Assembly: GCA_947304185.1 (NCBI GenBank)
Contig: CAMZAM010000009.1
Span: 1 to 64,000 of the forward strand
Reading direction: 5' to 3'
Length of the DNA: 64,000 bases
Source: an uncultured Bacteroidales bacterium
Lineage (GTDB): Bacteria; Bacteroidota; Bacteroidia; Bacteroidales; F082
This document shows positions 17,556-27,048 of this stretch, one piece after another. Position numbers and translations under genes: made by a program. Under the pieces are notes generated by a model. The model worked only from the letters and a program-made list of their open reading frames with translations, ran no database searches and had not been told where the DNA came from. How positions within the stretch are numbered: the stretch's first letter is position 1; each line of letters opens with the position of its first letter.

Positions 17556-17621
17556 GCTAATGGCTAACGGCTAATAGCCAATGGCTAAAAATCTTTTATC
17601 TTTTATCTCTTATCTTTTAAC
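17556..17621. repeat. Intergenic simple repeats before hisS
   Basis: Bases 17556-17587 are repeats of GGCTAA in both orientations (GCTAATGGCTAACGGC then TAATAGCCAATGGC), able to fold on themselves. Bases 17591-17621 are pyrimidine-rich repeats of CTTTTAT. The latter, read on the minus strand, belong to the same TTAAAAGATAAAAG type as the repeats at 4971 and 45787. They end 10 bases before the hisS -7 box. Confidence 0.65.
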
Positions 17622-17630
17622 AAAAATTCC

Positions 17631-17638
17631 TATCTTTG
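17631..17638 (+). promoter_or_regulatory. -7 box of the hisS-hutH promoter
   Basis: TATCTTTG, a perfect TAnnTTTG element, 22 bases before the hisS ATG. The -33 element is replaced by the pyrimidine repeat and no clear TTTG is seen at the right distance. Confidence 0.65.
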
Positions 17639-17660
17639 CAGTTTGTAAATCTTTCAAAAA

Positions 17661-19022
17661 ATGGCACAGAAACCGTCAATTCCTAAGGGCACTCGCGACT
17701 TCCTTCCGGATGTCATGATGCGCCGAAATTATATATTCGACACCATCAAGACTGTCTTCAAACGCTTTGGTTTTCAACCGATTGAGACCCCGTCGATGGA
17801 GAACCTCTCCACCCTGATGGGCAAATACGGCGACGAAGGCGACAAACTGCTGTTCCGCATCCTCAACTCCGGCGACTTCATGTCGGGCGTGGAGCAGAAC
17901 GGCCAGCCGCTTGACTCTCAGAAGCTCTCAAGCAAGATCTGTGAAAAAGGTCTTCGTTACGACCTCACAGTGCCGTTCGCGCGCTTCGTGGTGCAGTACC
18001 GTGACCAGATAGCTTTCCCGTTCAAACGCTACCAGATGCAGCCGGTGTGGCGCGCCGACCGCCCTCAGAAAGGACGCTACCGCGAGTTCTATCAGTGCGA
18101 CGTCGATATCATCGGCAGCGACTCACTCCTCAACGAAGCTGAACTCGTCCAGATAGTCGACGAGGTGTTCAACAACCTGAAAATCAACGTGGTGCTGAAG
18201 ATTAACAACCGCAAGGTGCTCGCCGGAATAGCCGAATATATCGGAAAACCTGACGCCTTGGTTGACATCACCGTGGCTATCGACAAGCTCGATAAGATCG
18301 GCATCGACGCGGTGAACGCCGAACTCGCCGAGAAAGGCCTCGACAATGAAGCCATCGCTAAGCTGCAGCCTATCCTCTTCATGAAAGGTACAGCCCGCGA
18401 GAAATTTGCCCAGCTCAAATCTTTGATGAGCGGCATTGAAGTTGGCGCAAAAGGAATAGAAGAATTAGAAACTCTCTTCAATTATCTCGATATTTTAGGT
18501 TTGAAGATTGAATATGAGCTTGATTTGACATTGGCTCGCGGCCTCAACTACTACACAGGTGCCATCTTCGAGGTCAAGGCGAAAGACGTGGCGATGGGCA
18601 GCATCTCGGGCGGCGGACGTTACGACAACCTCACCGGAATCTTCGGTCTGCCTAACGTCTCTGGCGTGGGCATCAGTTTCGGCGCCGACCGTATCTACGA
18701 CGTCTTGAACGAACTCAACCTCTTCCCGGAGAAGAATGCTGAGAACACCGAGGTCATCTTCCTTAATTTTGGAAAAAATGAAGAATTATATTGCCTCCCA
18801 TATCTGCAACAGCTTCGCCGTCAAGGCGTTAACGCTGAAATCTATCCCGACGCAAGCAAGATTCAGAAACAGATGAAATATGCCGACCAGCGCAATATCC
18901 CGGTGGTGGTGATGGCAGGCGAGACTGAGGTCAACGACAAGACTTTCACCGTGAAATGGATGAAAGAAGGCCGTCAGGAAAGCGTGAAAGCCGATACTTT
19001 ATTGGAAATAATCAAAAAATAA
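17661..19022 (+). CDS. hisS: Histidine-tRNA ligase
   Basis: A 453-residue class II aminoacyl-tRNA synthetase that charges tRNA-His. Motif 1 region is [10 protein letters not shown], motif 2 is [21 protein letters not shown] with [11 protein letters not shown] following (residues about 112-160), and the histidine-specific loop is [15 protein letters not shown]. Motif 3 is [13 protein letters not shown] with GISFGADRI. The anticodon-binding domain fills the last 95 residues. It carries about 60 more residues than some short forms, inserted in the middle, as is usual in Bacteroidota. The hutH gene starts 6 bases downstream, so a histidine-using pair shares one transcript. Confidence 0.97.
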   Translation: MAQKPSIPKGTRDFLPDVMMRRNYIFDTIKTVFKRFGFQPIETPSMENLSTLMGKYGDEGDKLLFRILNSGDFMSGVEQNGQPLDSQKLSSKICEKGLRYDLTVPFARFVVQYRDQIAFPFKRYQMQPVWRADRPQKGRYREFYQCDVDIIGSDSLLNEAELVQIVDEVFNNLKINVVLKINNRKVLAGIAEYIGKPDALVDITVAIDKLDKIGIDAVNAELAEKGLDNEAIAKLQPILFMKGTAREKFAQLKSLMSGIEVGAKGIEELETLFNYLDILGLKIEYELDLTLARGLNYYTGAIFEVKAKDVAMGSISGGGRYDNLTGIFGLPNVSGVGISFGADRIYDVLNELNLFPEKNAENTEVIFLNFGKNEELYCLPYLQQLRRQGVNAEIYPDASKIQKQMKYADQRNIPVVVMAGETEVNDKTFTVKWMKEGRQESVKADTLLEIIKK

Positions 19023-19028
19023 CATACA

Positions 19029-20537
19029 ATGAAGACACATTATATCTCAACAGAAACCCTCACATTTGAGGAAGTCAACCGAATCATCAGCGAGCATTAT
19101 CAACTCGCATTGTCAGAAGATGCAAAACAGCGCATCCAGAAATGCCGCGACTATCTCGACAAGAAGATGGAGACACAGAAGACCCCGATTTACGGTGTCA
19201 CAACAGGCTTCGGCTCACTCTGTAACGTCAACATCTCGAAGGAAGACCTCAGCACTCTCCAGAAAAACCTGGTGATGTCGCACGCTTGCGGCACCGGTGA
19301 CCTCGTCCCGGAAGAGATTATCCGCATCATGCTTCTGCTGAAGATTCAGAACATGTCGTATGGTAACTCAGGTGTGCAACTCGTTACAGTTCAGCGACTT
19401 ATTGACTTTTTCAACAACGACGTTTTGCCTGTCGTTTATGACGAAGGTTCACTCGGCGCTTCAGGCGACCTCGCACCTTTGGCCAACCTCATGCTGCCTT
19501 TGCTGGGCCTTGGTGAGGTTCATTATAAAGGCGAGATCCGTCCGGCCGCGGAAGTCAGCAAGATCTTCGGTTGGAAGCCTATCACCCTTCAGTCGAAGGA
19601 AGGTCTGGCACTGCTCAACGGTACGCAGTTCATGTGCTCATACGGCACCTACGTGTTGCTCAAGGCATTCCGTCTGCAGTACCTCGCCGATATGATTGGC
19701 GCCGTCTCATTGGACGCTTTCGACGGCCGCATCGAGCCGTTCTTCGATCAGATTCATCAGATTCGTCATCACCGCGGACAGATTGTCACCGCTGAGCGTT
19801 TCCGTAACTTCCTGAAAGGCAGCGAGATGATAGCACGCGAGAAACAGCATGTCCAGGATCCATATTCGTTCCGTTGTATCCCGCAGGTGCACGGCGCTTC
19901 AAAAGACGCCATCGCGTACGTGTCGCAGATCCTCGGAGAGGAAATCAACGCCGTCACCGACAACCCGACAGTGTTCCCTGATGAGGACATGGTCATCTCG
20001 GCAGGAAACTTCCACGGACAGCCTCTGGCATTGAGCCTTGACTTCTTGGCCATCGCAATGGCTGAGCTCGGCAACATCTCAGAGCGCAGAACATACCAGC
20101 TCATCGCCGGAAAACGCGGTCTGCCGTCGTTCCTTGTCGCTGAGCCGGGTCTGAACTCAGGCTTCATGATTCCTCAGTATGCAGCAGCAGCTATCGTCAG
20201 CCAGAACAAACAGCTCTGCACACCGGCATCTGTCGACAGCATCGAGTCGTCACAGGGTCAGGAAGACCACGTGAGTATGGGTGCCAACGCAGCAACAAAG
20301 GCATTGCGCGTCGCCAACAACCTCGAGCGTATCCTCGCCATCGAGCTCTTCAACGCGGCACAGGCTCTCGACTTCCGCAAACCTATCAAATCATCAGCAT
20401 TTATTGAGAATTTCGTGGCTGAATACCGTAAGAAAGTCGAATTCGTTAAAGTCGACAAGGTGATGTACACTGAAATCGCGAAATCAGTGGAATTCTTGCA
20501 GAATTACGATCTTGGAGAAAAAATCTTTGAAAAATAA
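19029..20537 (+). CDS. hutH: Histidine ammonia-lyase
   Basis: A 502-residue lyase that converts L-histidine to urocanate and ammonia. The self-forming MIO cofactor tripeptide is Ala144-Ser145-Gly146 in GSLGASGDLAPL. The residue pair after the N-terminal loop reads LVMSHACGTG, with the Ser-His selector of histidine lyases rather than the His-Leu type of tyrosine lyases, and QEDHVSMG is also the histidine form. It follows hisS by 6 bases. None of the other hut genes is present in the window, so urocanate must be handled by genes elsewhere or released. Confidence 0.94.
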   Translation: MKTHYISTETLTFEEVNRIISEHYQLALSEDAKQRIQKCRDYLDKKMETQKTPIYGVTTGFGSLCNVNISKEDLSTLQKNLVMSHACGTGDLVPEEIIRIMLLLKIQNMSYGNSGVQLVTVQRLIDFFNNDVLPVVYDEGSLGASGDLAPLANLMLPLLGLGEVHYKGEIRPAAEVSKIFGWKPITLQSKEGLALLNGTQFMCSYGTYVLLKAFRLQYLADMIGAVSLDAFDGRIEPFFDQIHQIRHHRGQIVTAERFRNFLKGSEMIAREKQHVQDPYSFRCIPQVHGASKDAIAYVSQILGEEINAVTDNPTVFPDEDMVISAGNFHGQPLALSLDFLAIAMAELGNISERRTYQLIAGKRGLPSFLVAEPGLNSGFMIPQYAAAAIVSQNKQLCTPASVDSIESSQGQEDHVSMGANAATKALRVANNLERILAIELFNAAQALDFRKPIKSSAFIENFVAEYRKKVEFVKVDKVMYTEIAKSVEFLQNYDLGEKIFEK

Positions 20538-20542
20538 TCATT

Positions 20543-21037
20543 ATGGAAGAAAACAATCAAATCCCGACATTTACCGATCAGGAGAACCCCAAGCCGGAAC
20601 GTCCGTTCGGTTTATCGTTCATCTGCGTGCTATCGTTCATCAATGCAGTTTGGCAGTTTATAGTCAATTTCCTGTCGTTTTCGGTGTTTAATACTATGAA
20701 AACCGTTACCAGCGATGAGAAATTTACTGATTTATATGAGAATATGGGCGTCGATGAGGACCAGTTGGAGACTGCTTTGGCAGCGTTTTTTGCTCCAGGC
20801 ATGTTCTATTATCTCTTCACCGCATTACTCTACATCGGTTCATTTTTCGGCGTATTGTACATGTGGAGGATGCAGAAAAAAGGCTTCCATTATTATGCCA
20901 TCGCGCAGATTCTGATTCTTATCGTCGCAGCTCTGATGTTCTTCGGAGTAACAGGTACATCGCCATGGAGCAGTATCATCTTTACGGCGGTATTTATCGG
21001 ACTTTATTTCATCTATTATAAAAAGGTAATGGAATAA
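20543..21037 (+). CDS. Small membrane protein of unknown function
   Basis: A 164-residue protein, not recognised. The first 25 residues are polar and proline-rich (PTFTDQENPKPERP). About four hydrophobic helices follow: residues about 27-50, 85-105, 115-135 and 138-157. A charged stretch between the first two (SDEKFTDLYENMGVDEDQLE) would lie on one side of the membrane. It starts 5 bases after hutH and its stop overlaps the next start by one base. The next gene is also a small membrane protein, so the two may form a complex; this rests on neighbourhood only. Confidence 0.75.
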   Translation: MEENNQIPTFTDQENPKPERPFGLSFICVLSFINAVWQFIVNFLSFSVFNTMKTVTSDEKFTDLYENMGVDEDQLETALAAFFAPGMFYYLFTALLYIGSFFGVLYMWRMQKKGFHYYAIAQILILIVAALMFFGVTGTSPWSSIIFTAVFIGLYFIYYKKVME

Positions 21038-21519
21038 TGGAACAGGAAGTGAAGGAGAAAAGAAGTATATTCCAGGAGCGTACGCATGTCACTCTTGGCA
21101 TGAAGTTGGTGTGCGCTTTTGCAATCACCTATTATATTATGTTTTTCGCTTTCACGACCTATATCCTGATAAAATACAACACTGTTTTCAATGAGGAGTA
21201 TTTTGATGAAAGCTTGAATGGGATGGTGGCTTCCAATCATCTTGCCATCTTTGTCACCAAATGGGCTTTGTTAGGCATGATAGTCACCAGTCTTTTCCTC
21301 GTCTTCTTCAAGAAACGCTGGGGAAAGTTCCTGTTTATGCTTTTCACCATATTGCTTCTTGTACTGCAGATCAACACTACATATCCTCCGGCGTGGATCT
21401 CGTATATCCTTGAAATTGCTTTGGTTTTGATAATCGCGCCGCTTAGGGTGATATCGAAATTCACCGAGAGGATTCAGAATGAAACACAAAAAATTAACCC
21501 TTTTAAAGAAGAAAAATGA
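21037..21519 (+). CDS. Small membrane protein of unknown function
   Basis: A 160-residue protein, not recognised, with about four hydrophobic segments (residues about 20-45, 68-88, 97-110 and 115-135). The tail is basic (ISKFTERIQNETQKINPFKEEK). The start overlaps the previous stop (TAATG) and its own stop overlaps the start of the kinase-like gene (ATGA), so it is fixed within a hisS-hutH-membrane-membrane-kinase operon. No catalytic motif is visible. Confidence 0.75.
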   Translation: MEQEVKEKRSIFQERTHVTLGMKLVCAFAITYYIMFFAFTTYILIKYNTVFNEEYFDESLNGMVASNHLAIFVTKWALLGMIVTSLFLVFFKKRWGKFLFMLFTILLLVLQINTTYPPAWISYILEIALVLIIAPLRVISKFTERIQNETQKINPFKEEK

Positions 21520-22253
21520 ACCACATCACATTGTCGGGCGAGCTGGGTAGTGGCAAGAGCACCGTCGCCAATTATCTGATCAGTAAAATGCCTTTCAAGA
21601 TAGTTTCTGCAGGCTTGTTATTTAGACAATTAGCAGCCAAACACGGCATGTCGGCAAAGGAATTCAACGAGTTTATCGAGAACGACCCTAAGTACGACCA
21701 TTATGTCGACGATACCATGGCTGAACTGGGTAAGACCGACGAAAAAATCATCTTCGACTCGCGCATGGCATGGCATTTTGTGCCTTCGTCGTTCAAGATT
21801 TATCTTTATGTCGATGTGGACACCGCTACTGAAAGAATCTTCAATGATAGAGGCCGCGTGAGCGAGTCGTATTCCGACAAGGCGACGGCCCGTCAGGAAA
21901 TCATTGACAGACGTAAGAGTGAGCTGCTGAGATATCAGAATTTTTATCATTGCAACCTCGACGATTACAGCAATTACGATTTGATTGTCGATACAAGCCA
22001 TGCAAGTCGTGATGAGGTTAACGAATTGATATTCAATAGCTTCAAAGCTTTTGAAGAAGGAAAAGAATATACTAAGATATGGCTTTCTCCAAAGTCATTA
22101 ATGTTAAAAGGTGACGAGCCTGACAACACCGGTGAAAAATTAATTATCAACAAAAAAGACGGCAAATTTATCGTCGAAAAAGGTTTTTCGAAGGTGAAAA
22201 AAGCACTCGAAAATCGTCAAAGCCTTGTGGCTGTTGATGTTGTAAAATGTTGA
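21516..22253 (+). CDS. Cytidylate-kinase-like P-loop kinase with C-terminal extension
   Basis: A 245-residue protein whose first 175 residues form a nucleoside-monophosphate kinase domain. It has the P-loop GELGSGKST (about residues 8-16), an IVSAGLLFRQLA segment like the CMP kinase 2 group, FDSRMAWHF, and a lid with RIFNDRGR. The last 70 residues (WLSPKSLMLKGD to VDVVKC) are an extension not found in ordinary cytidylate kinase. It may phosphorylate CMP or another small substrate; an ordinary cmk would be expected elsewhere in the genome. It is the last gene before the nrdD promoter. Confidence 0.78.
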   Translation: MNHITLSGELGSGKSTVANYLISKMPFKIVSAGLLFRQLAAKHGMSAKEFNEFIENDPKYDHYVDDTMAELGKTDEKIIFDSRMAWHFVPSSFKIYLYVDVDTATERIFNDRGRVSESYSDKATARQEIIDRRKSELLRYQNFYHCNLDDYSNYDLIVDTSHASRDEVNELIFNSFKAFEEGKEYTKIWLSPKSLMLKGDEPDNTGEKLIINKKDGKFIVEKGFSKVKKALENRQSLVAVDVVKC

Positions 22254-22307
22254 TATTTTTGTTGAAAAAATTATAAAATTTTGTATTTCCAAGCGAAAAG
22301 TTTTGTA

Positions 22308-22315
22308 TAATTTTG
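22308..22315 (+). promoter_or_regulatory. -7 box of the nrdD promoter
   Basis: TAATTTTG, 88 bases before the nrdD ATG. A TTTG lies at 22280-22283 but the spacing of 24 is long. The 5' leader of about 80 bases shows no recognisable riboswitch or NrdR box. Confidence 0.5.
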
Positions 22316-22402
22316 CAAAGAGATAATTCAAAAATTAGCGTTTTTGAGTCTATCAATAATTACTAACAAAACGAGCATTAACAATATACAAAAACTAGTA
22401 GC

Positions 22403-24493
22403 ATGGAGTTTAACCAGGTCTTTATTATCAAGAGAAATGGTAAGCGCGAGCCTTTCTCGGTCGATAAAATCAAAAATGCAATCCAGAAAGCCTTCCTCAG
22501 CGTCGGTAGCTTCGCTCCGCAGGAGGTTCTCACCAACATCATGAGCCGTGTCAGCATCCACGATGGTATCTCGGTCGAAGAGATCCAGAACCAGGTGGAA
22601 AACGCTCTCATGGCTGAACGTTATTACAACGTCGCCAAGTCGTATATCCTCTATCGTCAGCGTCACTACGAAGATCGTGAGGTGAAGGATAAACTCGACT
22701 TCCTTATCAACTACTGCAACGCACAGAACGCGGCAACCGGAAGTAAGTACGACGCTAACGCCAACGTCGAGAAGAAAAACATCGCCACACTCATCGGCGA
22801 GCTCCCGAAGTCGAACTTCATCCGTCTGAACCGCCGTATGCTTTGCGACCGTATCAAGGACATGTACGGTAAGGAAGTGGCCGACAAATATATCGAGTTG
22901 CTCAACCATCATTTTATCTACAAAAATGATGAGACGAGCATCGCTAATTATTGCGCATCAATCACCATGTATCCTTGGCTGCTTGAAGGCACCAAGTCGA
23001 TAGGCGGCAATGCCACACGTCCGACCAACCTCAAGTCGTTCTGCGGCGGCTTCATCAACATGGTGTTCATGGTGTCGAGCATGCTTAGCGGCGCCTGCGC
23101 AACTCCGGAGTTCCTGATGTATCTCAACTATTTCATTCAGATGGAATACGGAAAGGATTACTATAATCGCGCTAACGAAGTGGTCGAGCTGTCGAACCGC
23201 CGTCGTACCCTCGACAAGGTCATCACCGACTGCTTCGAACAGATAGTTTACTCCATCAATCAGCCTACTGGTGCCCGTAACTACCAGTCGGTGTTCTGGA
23301 ACATCTCCTACTACGACAAGTATTATTTCAAGAGCCTCTTCGGTAACTTCTACTTCCCTGATGGCAGCCAGCCTGACTGGGATTCGCTCAACTGGCTCCA
23401 GAAACGTTTCATGAAATGGTTCAACGCCGAACGTCTCAAGACCGTCTTGACATTCCCTGTCGAGACTATGGCTCTCCTTTCGGAAAATGGCGACATTGCC
23501 GACAAGGAATATGCCGACTTCACCGCTGAGATGTATGCTGAAGGCCATTCGTTCTTCACCTATGTCAGTGACAGTCCTGACTCATTAAGCTCCTGCTGCC
23601 GTCTCCGCAACGAGATCCAAGACAACGAGTTCAGCTATACCCTCGGTGCCGGTGGCGTGTCAACAGGCTCGAAGAGCGTGCTCACCATCAACATGAACCG
23701 CTGCATCCAGTACGAAGAGCAGAACCGTCTGCCGTTCCTGAGCTTCGTCGAAGAAGTCATCGACCTCATGCATAAGGTCCAGATGGCTTACGACACCAAC
23801 CTCCGTTATCTCCGCGAGAAAGGCATGCTTCCGCTGTTCGACGCCGGCTATATAGCCATCGACCGTCAGTACCTCACAATAGGTGTCAACGGCATCGTCG
23901 AGGCAGCCGAATTTAAAGGCATCGAGATTAGCGATAATCCTGATTATCAACACTTTGTGGAAGAAATCCTCAGCCTTATCGAGAAGTACAACAAACAGTA
24001 CAGAAAGCCAGGCTTGATGTTCAACTGCGAGATGATCCCAGCCGAAAACGTGGGCGTGAAACATGCCAAGTGGGATAAGGAAGACGGCTATAAGGTGCCT
24101 CGTGACTGCTATAACAGTTACTTCTATGTCGTTGAGAATCAGAACACTAACGTTCTCGACAAGTTCAAACTGCACGGCGAGCGTTACATCAAGCACCTCA
24201 CAGGCGGCTCGGCATTGCACTGCAACCTCGAGGAACACCTCACACAGGATCAGTACCGCCAGCTCCTCAAAGTGGCATCGAAAGAAGGCTGTAACTACTT
24301 CACTTTCAACATTCCTAACACCGTTTGCAACGAATGCGGTCACATCGACAAACGTTACCTCAAGAAGTGCCCGAAGTGCGGCAGCGAGAACCTCGACTAC
24401 CTCACACGCGTCATCGGCTATATGAAACGCGTCAGCAACTTCTCACAGGCACGCCAAGTGGAAGCAAGCAAACGTTTCTACGCCAAATTCTAG
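22403..24493 (+). CDS. nrdD: Anaerobic (class III) ribonucleoside-triphosphate reductase
   Basis: A 696-residue glycyl radical enzyme that reduces ribonucleotides to deoxyribonucleotides without oxygen. An ATP-cone regulatory domain occupies about residues 1-95 (VFIIKRNGKREPFSVDKI). Near the C-terminus a zinc site (CNECGHIDKRYLKKCPKCG) precedes the radical loop RVIGYMKR, with the radical glycine at Gly672, 25 residues from the end. Active-site cysteines are in the DSLSSCCRLRNEI segment. The activase gene nrdG follows 12 bases downstream. The pair implies DNA synthesis under anoxia; no aerobic reductase lies in the window. Confidence 0.96.
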   Translation: MEFNQVFIIKRNGKREPFSVDKIKNAIQKAFLSVGSFAPQEVLTNIMSRVSIHDGISVEEIQNQVENALMAERYYNVAKSYILYRQRHYEDREVKDKLDFLINYCNAQNAATGSKYDANANVEKKNIATLIGELPKSNFIRLNRRMLCDRIKDMYGKEVADKYIELLNHHFIYKNDETSIANYCASITMYPWLLEGTKSIGGNATRPTNLKSFCGGFINMVFMVSSMLSGACATPEFLMYLNYFIQMEYGKDYYNRANEVVELSNRRRTLDKVITDCFEQIVYSINQPTGARNYQSVFWNISYYDKYYFKSLFGNFYFPDGSQPDWDSLNWLQKRFMKWFNAERLKTVLTFPVETMALLSENGDIADKEYADFTAEMYAEGHSFFTYVSDSPDSLSSCCRLRNEIQDNEFSYTLGAGGVSTGSKSVLTINMNRCIQYEEQNRLPFLSFVEEVIDLMHKVQMAYDTNLRYLREKGMLPLFDAGYIAIDRQYLTIGVNGIVEAAEFKGIEISDNPDYQHFVEEILSLIEKYNKQYRKPGLMFNCEMIPAENVGVKHAKWDKEDGYKVPRDCYNSYFYVVENQNTNVLDKFKLHGERYIKHLTGGSALHCNLEEHLTQDQYRQLLKVASKEGCNYFTFNIPNTVCNECGHIDKRYLKKCPKCGSENLDYLTRVIGYMKRVSNFSQARQVEASKRFYAKF

Positions 24494-24505
24494 GTCAAAG
24501 AAACA

Positions 24506-24961
24506 ATGTTGAAATACTACAACTATGACGTCGTCTTTCAGGAAGTACCTGATGAAGTGAGTCTGGCGATAAACCTCACAAACTGCCCGAATCACTGTCC
24601 CGACTGCCATAGTAAACATCTCTGGGAGGATATAGGCGAGGAACTCTCAGAGGATGAAACGAGCAGACTCGTTGATATTTATAGAGGCGACATCACCTGC
24701 GTGCTTATCATGGGTGGTGACGCCTCGAAAAACGAGGTAGAAGCACTCGCTCACTATATCAAACATAATTTGAAACTTAAAGTCGCTTGGTATTCTGGCA
24801 GATATGATAAGCCGCTGAATATCAGCGACTTTGATTATTTAAAGTTCGGGCCTTATCTTGAAGACAAAGGCGGACTGAAGTCACCGGGCACCAACCAACG
24901 TTACTACAAAGTAGTCGAAGGCGAACTCATCGACCAGACCGAAAGGTTCCGTAAACATTAA
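24506..24961 (+). CDS. nrdG: Anaerobic ribonucleoside-triphosphate reductase activating protein
   Basis: A 151-residue radical SAM activase that places the glycyl radical on NrdD. The iron-sulfur motif is CPNHCPDC (residues about 28-35, CX3CX2C), the glycine-rich SAM-binding stretch is LIMGGDAS, and LKFGPYLEDKGGL matches the family end. Length is typical for this compact activase. It is directly downstream of nrdD and upstream of a lipid acyltransferase pair. Confidence 0.95.
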   Translation: MLKYYNYDVVFQEVPDEVSLAINLTNCPNHCPDCHSKHLWEDIGEELSEDETSRLVDIYRGDITCVLIMGGDASKNEVEALAHYIKHNLKLKVAWYSGRYDKPLNISDFDYLKFGPYLEDKGGLKSPGTNQRYYKVVEGELIDQTERFRKH

Positions 24962-24974
24962 ACAATTCCGTAAG

Positions 24975-25778
24975 ATGGGTGAGAAGCAGATAAATCATAT
25001 CGACCTGACTAAGGTATTGGCTTCAAAAGGCATAAAGCCACGACGCTGGATTGTGCGTCTGCTCAACCGTCTGCTGCATGTCAAAGATATCAACGACACC
25101 CTCGATATTTGTGGCGACAAGGAAGGGGTGGAGTTTGCTAAGGCCGTGATGGATCATCTCAACATCACCGTCGAGCTGGTCAACTCCGAGCGTATACCCA
25201 AGGAAGGTAACCCTATTATCATCGCCAACCATCCGCTGGGTGGTCCCGACGGCATGGCTCTCATCGCCGCCGTTGGCGAAGTACGCAGCGACATCCTCTT
25301 TCCCGTCAATGACTTCCTGATGTATGTCGAACAGCTGAAGCCTGTGTTTGTGCCAATCGACAAGGTACATGGCAACCGTAACACTGCCAGCGGCATCAAC
25401 GCGGCGTTTGCGGGACAAAACGTACTGCTGTATTTCCCCGCCGGACTGTGCTCACGTCGCATCAAAGGCAAAATCGTCGACCTCGAGTGGAAACCCACGG
25501 TGATAAAGAAAGCCATCCAACATCAGCGCGACCTCATCCCAGTGCATATCGAGGCCCGCAACCGCCGCCGTTTCTACACAATAGCCAACTGGCGCAAACG
25601 ACTGGGCATCAAGTTCAACTTCGAGATGGCACTGCTTCCAGGCGAGATGTTCGCACAACACGGCAAGACCTTCCGCATGACGGTGGGCGAGCCTATCCCA
25701 TGGCAGACCCTCGACGACGGCACTCCTGCCATCGAGTGGGCACAACGTCTGCATGATCAAATATATACCATTAAATAA
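24975..25778 (+). CDS. PlsC-type O-acyltransferase, GlsA/OlsA-like
   Basis: A 267-residue lysophospholipid-acyltransferase-like protein. The catalytic block is IIANHPLGGPDGMALI (the usual HX4D form, here His and Asp in NHPLGGPD), and the second block is VLLYFPAGLCSRR. In Bacteroides the homologous GlsA adds the second acyl chain to monoacyl glycine, making glycine lipids. The next gene matches the partner N-acyltransferase GlsB, so the pair probably makes a glycine- or ornithine-type aminolipid. It lies 13 bases after nrdG, in an order O-acyl then N-acyl. An ordinary phosphatidic-acid acyltransferase is the alternative, made less likely by the partner. Confidence 0.82.
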   Translation: MGEKQINHIDLTKVLASKGIKPRRWIVRLLNRLLHVKDINDTLDICGDKEGVEFAKAVMDHLNITVELVNSERIPKEGNPIIIANHPLGGPDGMALIAAVGEVRSDILFPVNDFLMYVEQLKPVFVPIDKVHGNRNTASGINAAFAGQNVLLYFPAGLCSRRIKGKIVDLEWKPTVIKKAIQHQRDLIPVHIEARNRRRFYTIANWRKRLGIKFNFEMALLPGEMFAQHGKTFRMTVGEPIPWQTLDDGTPAIEWAQRLHDQIYTIK

Positions 25779-25797
25779 ACTTAAAACACTGAAAATC

Positions 25798-26841
25798 ATG
25801 GATTTATCTTATATCGTTCCTCCTGTGCCAAGGGAGCTTATCAAGAAAGAACTGAAGAGAAGGCATTTTCTTCGTAAAACCAACCACGGCGACAAGGAAA
25901 TATATGTAACTACAGCAGCTCTCTCGCCAAACATCATGCAGGAGATAGGTCGTCTGCGTGAGCTGTCGTTTGCCACTGAAGGCGGCGGCACCGGCAAGCC
26001 GCTCGACATCGATGAGTTCGACCTCCTGCCGGAACCATATTGCTTCAAGCAGCTCTTCGTATGGGATCCTGTGGAGGAAGAGATAGTGGGCGGCTACCGT
26101 TTCATACACGGCAGCAACATGTTCCGCTCAGTCGACGGCGCTATCTACACACCGACATCCGAACTGTTCCATTATACTGACACTTTTATAGAGAAATACC
26201 TGCCTTACACCCTCGAGCTGGGTCGTTCGTTTGTACAGCCAGCCTACCAGCCCGGCGCCGACATCCGTAAAGGCATGTATTCACTCGATAACCTCTGGGA
26301 TGGCCTCGCCACACTGGCAATGGAGATACGCGGCACGAAATATTATTTCGGCAAGATCACCATGTATCCGCATATGAACCGCCAGGCAAAAGATATGATC
26401 CTGTATTTCTATCAGAAACATTTTCCTGATAAAGACGGACTGGTATGGCCTAACGAGCCTCTCCTTATCGAGACCGACTACAACAAGCTTCATGATCTTT
26501 TTACCGGCCGAAACTATAAGGAAGACTACCAGATATTGCAGCGCTCGGTGCGCGAGCTCGGCTCTTACGTACCGCCACTCGTCAACGCCTACATGAACCT
26601 CTCATCAACGATGCGGTCGTTCGGAACAGCCTACAACCATGCCTTTGGCGAGACCGATGAGACAGGTATCCTCGTGGCGGTGAGCGATATCTATCCTGAG
26701 AAGAGCGAGCGCCACTTTAAGTCATACATAACACGTAACCCGTTGTTTATGAGGCGCAAACTGTTTAAGACAAGTCTCACTATGTCACAACTTCGAAGGC
26801 TTTTATTAAAGAAAAAAGATAAAAACCAAAATACCCATTAA
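25798..26841 (+). CDS. GNAT-type N-acyltransferase, GlsB/OlsB-like
   Basis: A 347-residue protein of the OlsB/GlsB acyltransferase group, which attaches a 3-hydroxy fatty acid from ACP to the amino group of glycine or ornithine. Family segments are RLRELSFATEGGGTGKPLDIDEFD, IVGGYRFI, LELGRSFVQPAYQP and TKYYFGKITMYPHM, all written here as shorter parts of the conserved core. The frame opens at 25753 inside the previous gene, but the ATG at 25798, 20 bases after that gene, leads directly into the conserved N-terminus. A perfect palindrome just after the stop (26845-26874) probably ends the transcript. Which amino acid is used cannot be read. Confidence 0.85.
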   Translation: MDLSYIVPPVPRELIKKELKRRHFLRKTNHGDKEIYVTTAALSPNIMQEIGRLRELSFATEGGGTGKPLDIDEFDLLPEPYCFKQLFVWDPVEEEIVGGYRFIHGSNMFRSVDGAIYTPTSELFHYTDTFIEKYLPYTLELGRSFVQPAYQPGADIRKGMYSLDNLWDGLATLAMEIRGTKYYFGKITMYPHMNRQAKDMILYFYQKHFPDKDGLVWPNEPLLIETDYNKLHDLFTGRNYKEDYQILQRSVRELGSYVPPLVNAYMNLSSTMRSFGTAYNHAFGETDETGILVAVSDIYPEKSERHFKSYITRNPLFMRRKLFKTSLTMSQLRRLLLKKKDKNQNTH

Positions 26842-26844
26842 TGA

Positions 26845-26874
26845 TGTTGAGGCGCGCCACGGCGCGCCTCAACA
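26845..26874. repeat. 30-base perfect palindrome (14-2-14), probable terminator
   Basis: Arms TGTTGAGGCGCGCC and GGCGCGCCTCAACA enclose AC, starting 4 bases after the GlsB-like stop and followed by ATTTTCT. The 14-2-14 architecture is shared with elements at 29581, 46975, 62845 and 41175. It would form a very stable RNA hairpin. Confidence 0.8.
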
Positions 26875-27000
26875 TTTTCTAAACTAAAAATATGGCCTGT
26901 TTTTGTCATTCATTCTGATTGCAAAAATATGGCGTTTCTCCGACCTGACATCTCCCCATAATTGGTGAATTTATGAAAAATTTATACCTAAATATGGTTA

Positions 27001-27032
27001 TTTGCCATTATTTCGAAATTTTATTATTTTTG
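27001..27032 (+). promoter_or_regulatory. Promoter of the hemerythrin-regulator operon
   Basis: TTTG at 27001-27004 and TATTTTTG at 27025-27032 with 20 bases between them. The hemerythrin gene starts at 27049. The preceding 125 bases (26875-27000) are A+T rich with no gene. Confidence 0.82.
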
Positions 27033-27048
27033 CAAAAAATAGATTGAT

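Noticed and set aside
19029-20537. Reading the lyase as tyrosine ammonia-lyase of a pigment cluster
   Set aside because: The selector reads Ser-His (LVMSHACG) and QEDHVSMG, both histidine-lyase forms, and no polyene genes are nearby.
22254-22402. Riboswitch in the nrdD leader
   Set aside because: The leader is A+T rich and short and shows no cobalamin- or purine-type core; only a promoter box is supportable.
22328-22912. 194-codon minus-strand frame at the start of nrdD
   Set aside because: Antisense to the ATP-cone of nrdD and covering its promoter; no homology recognised.
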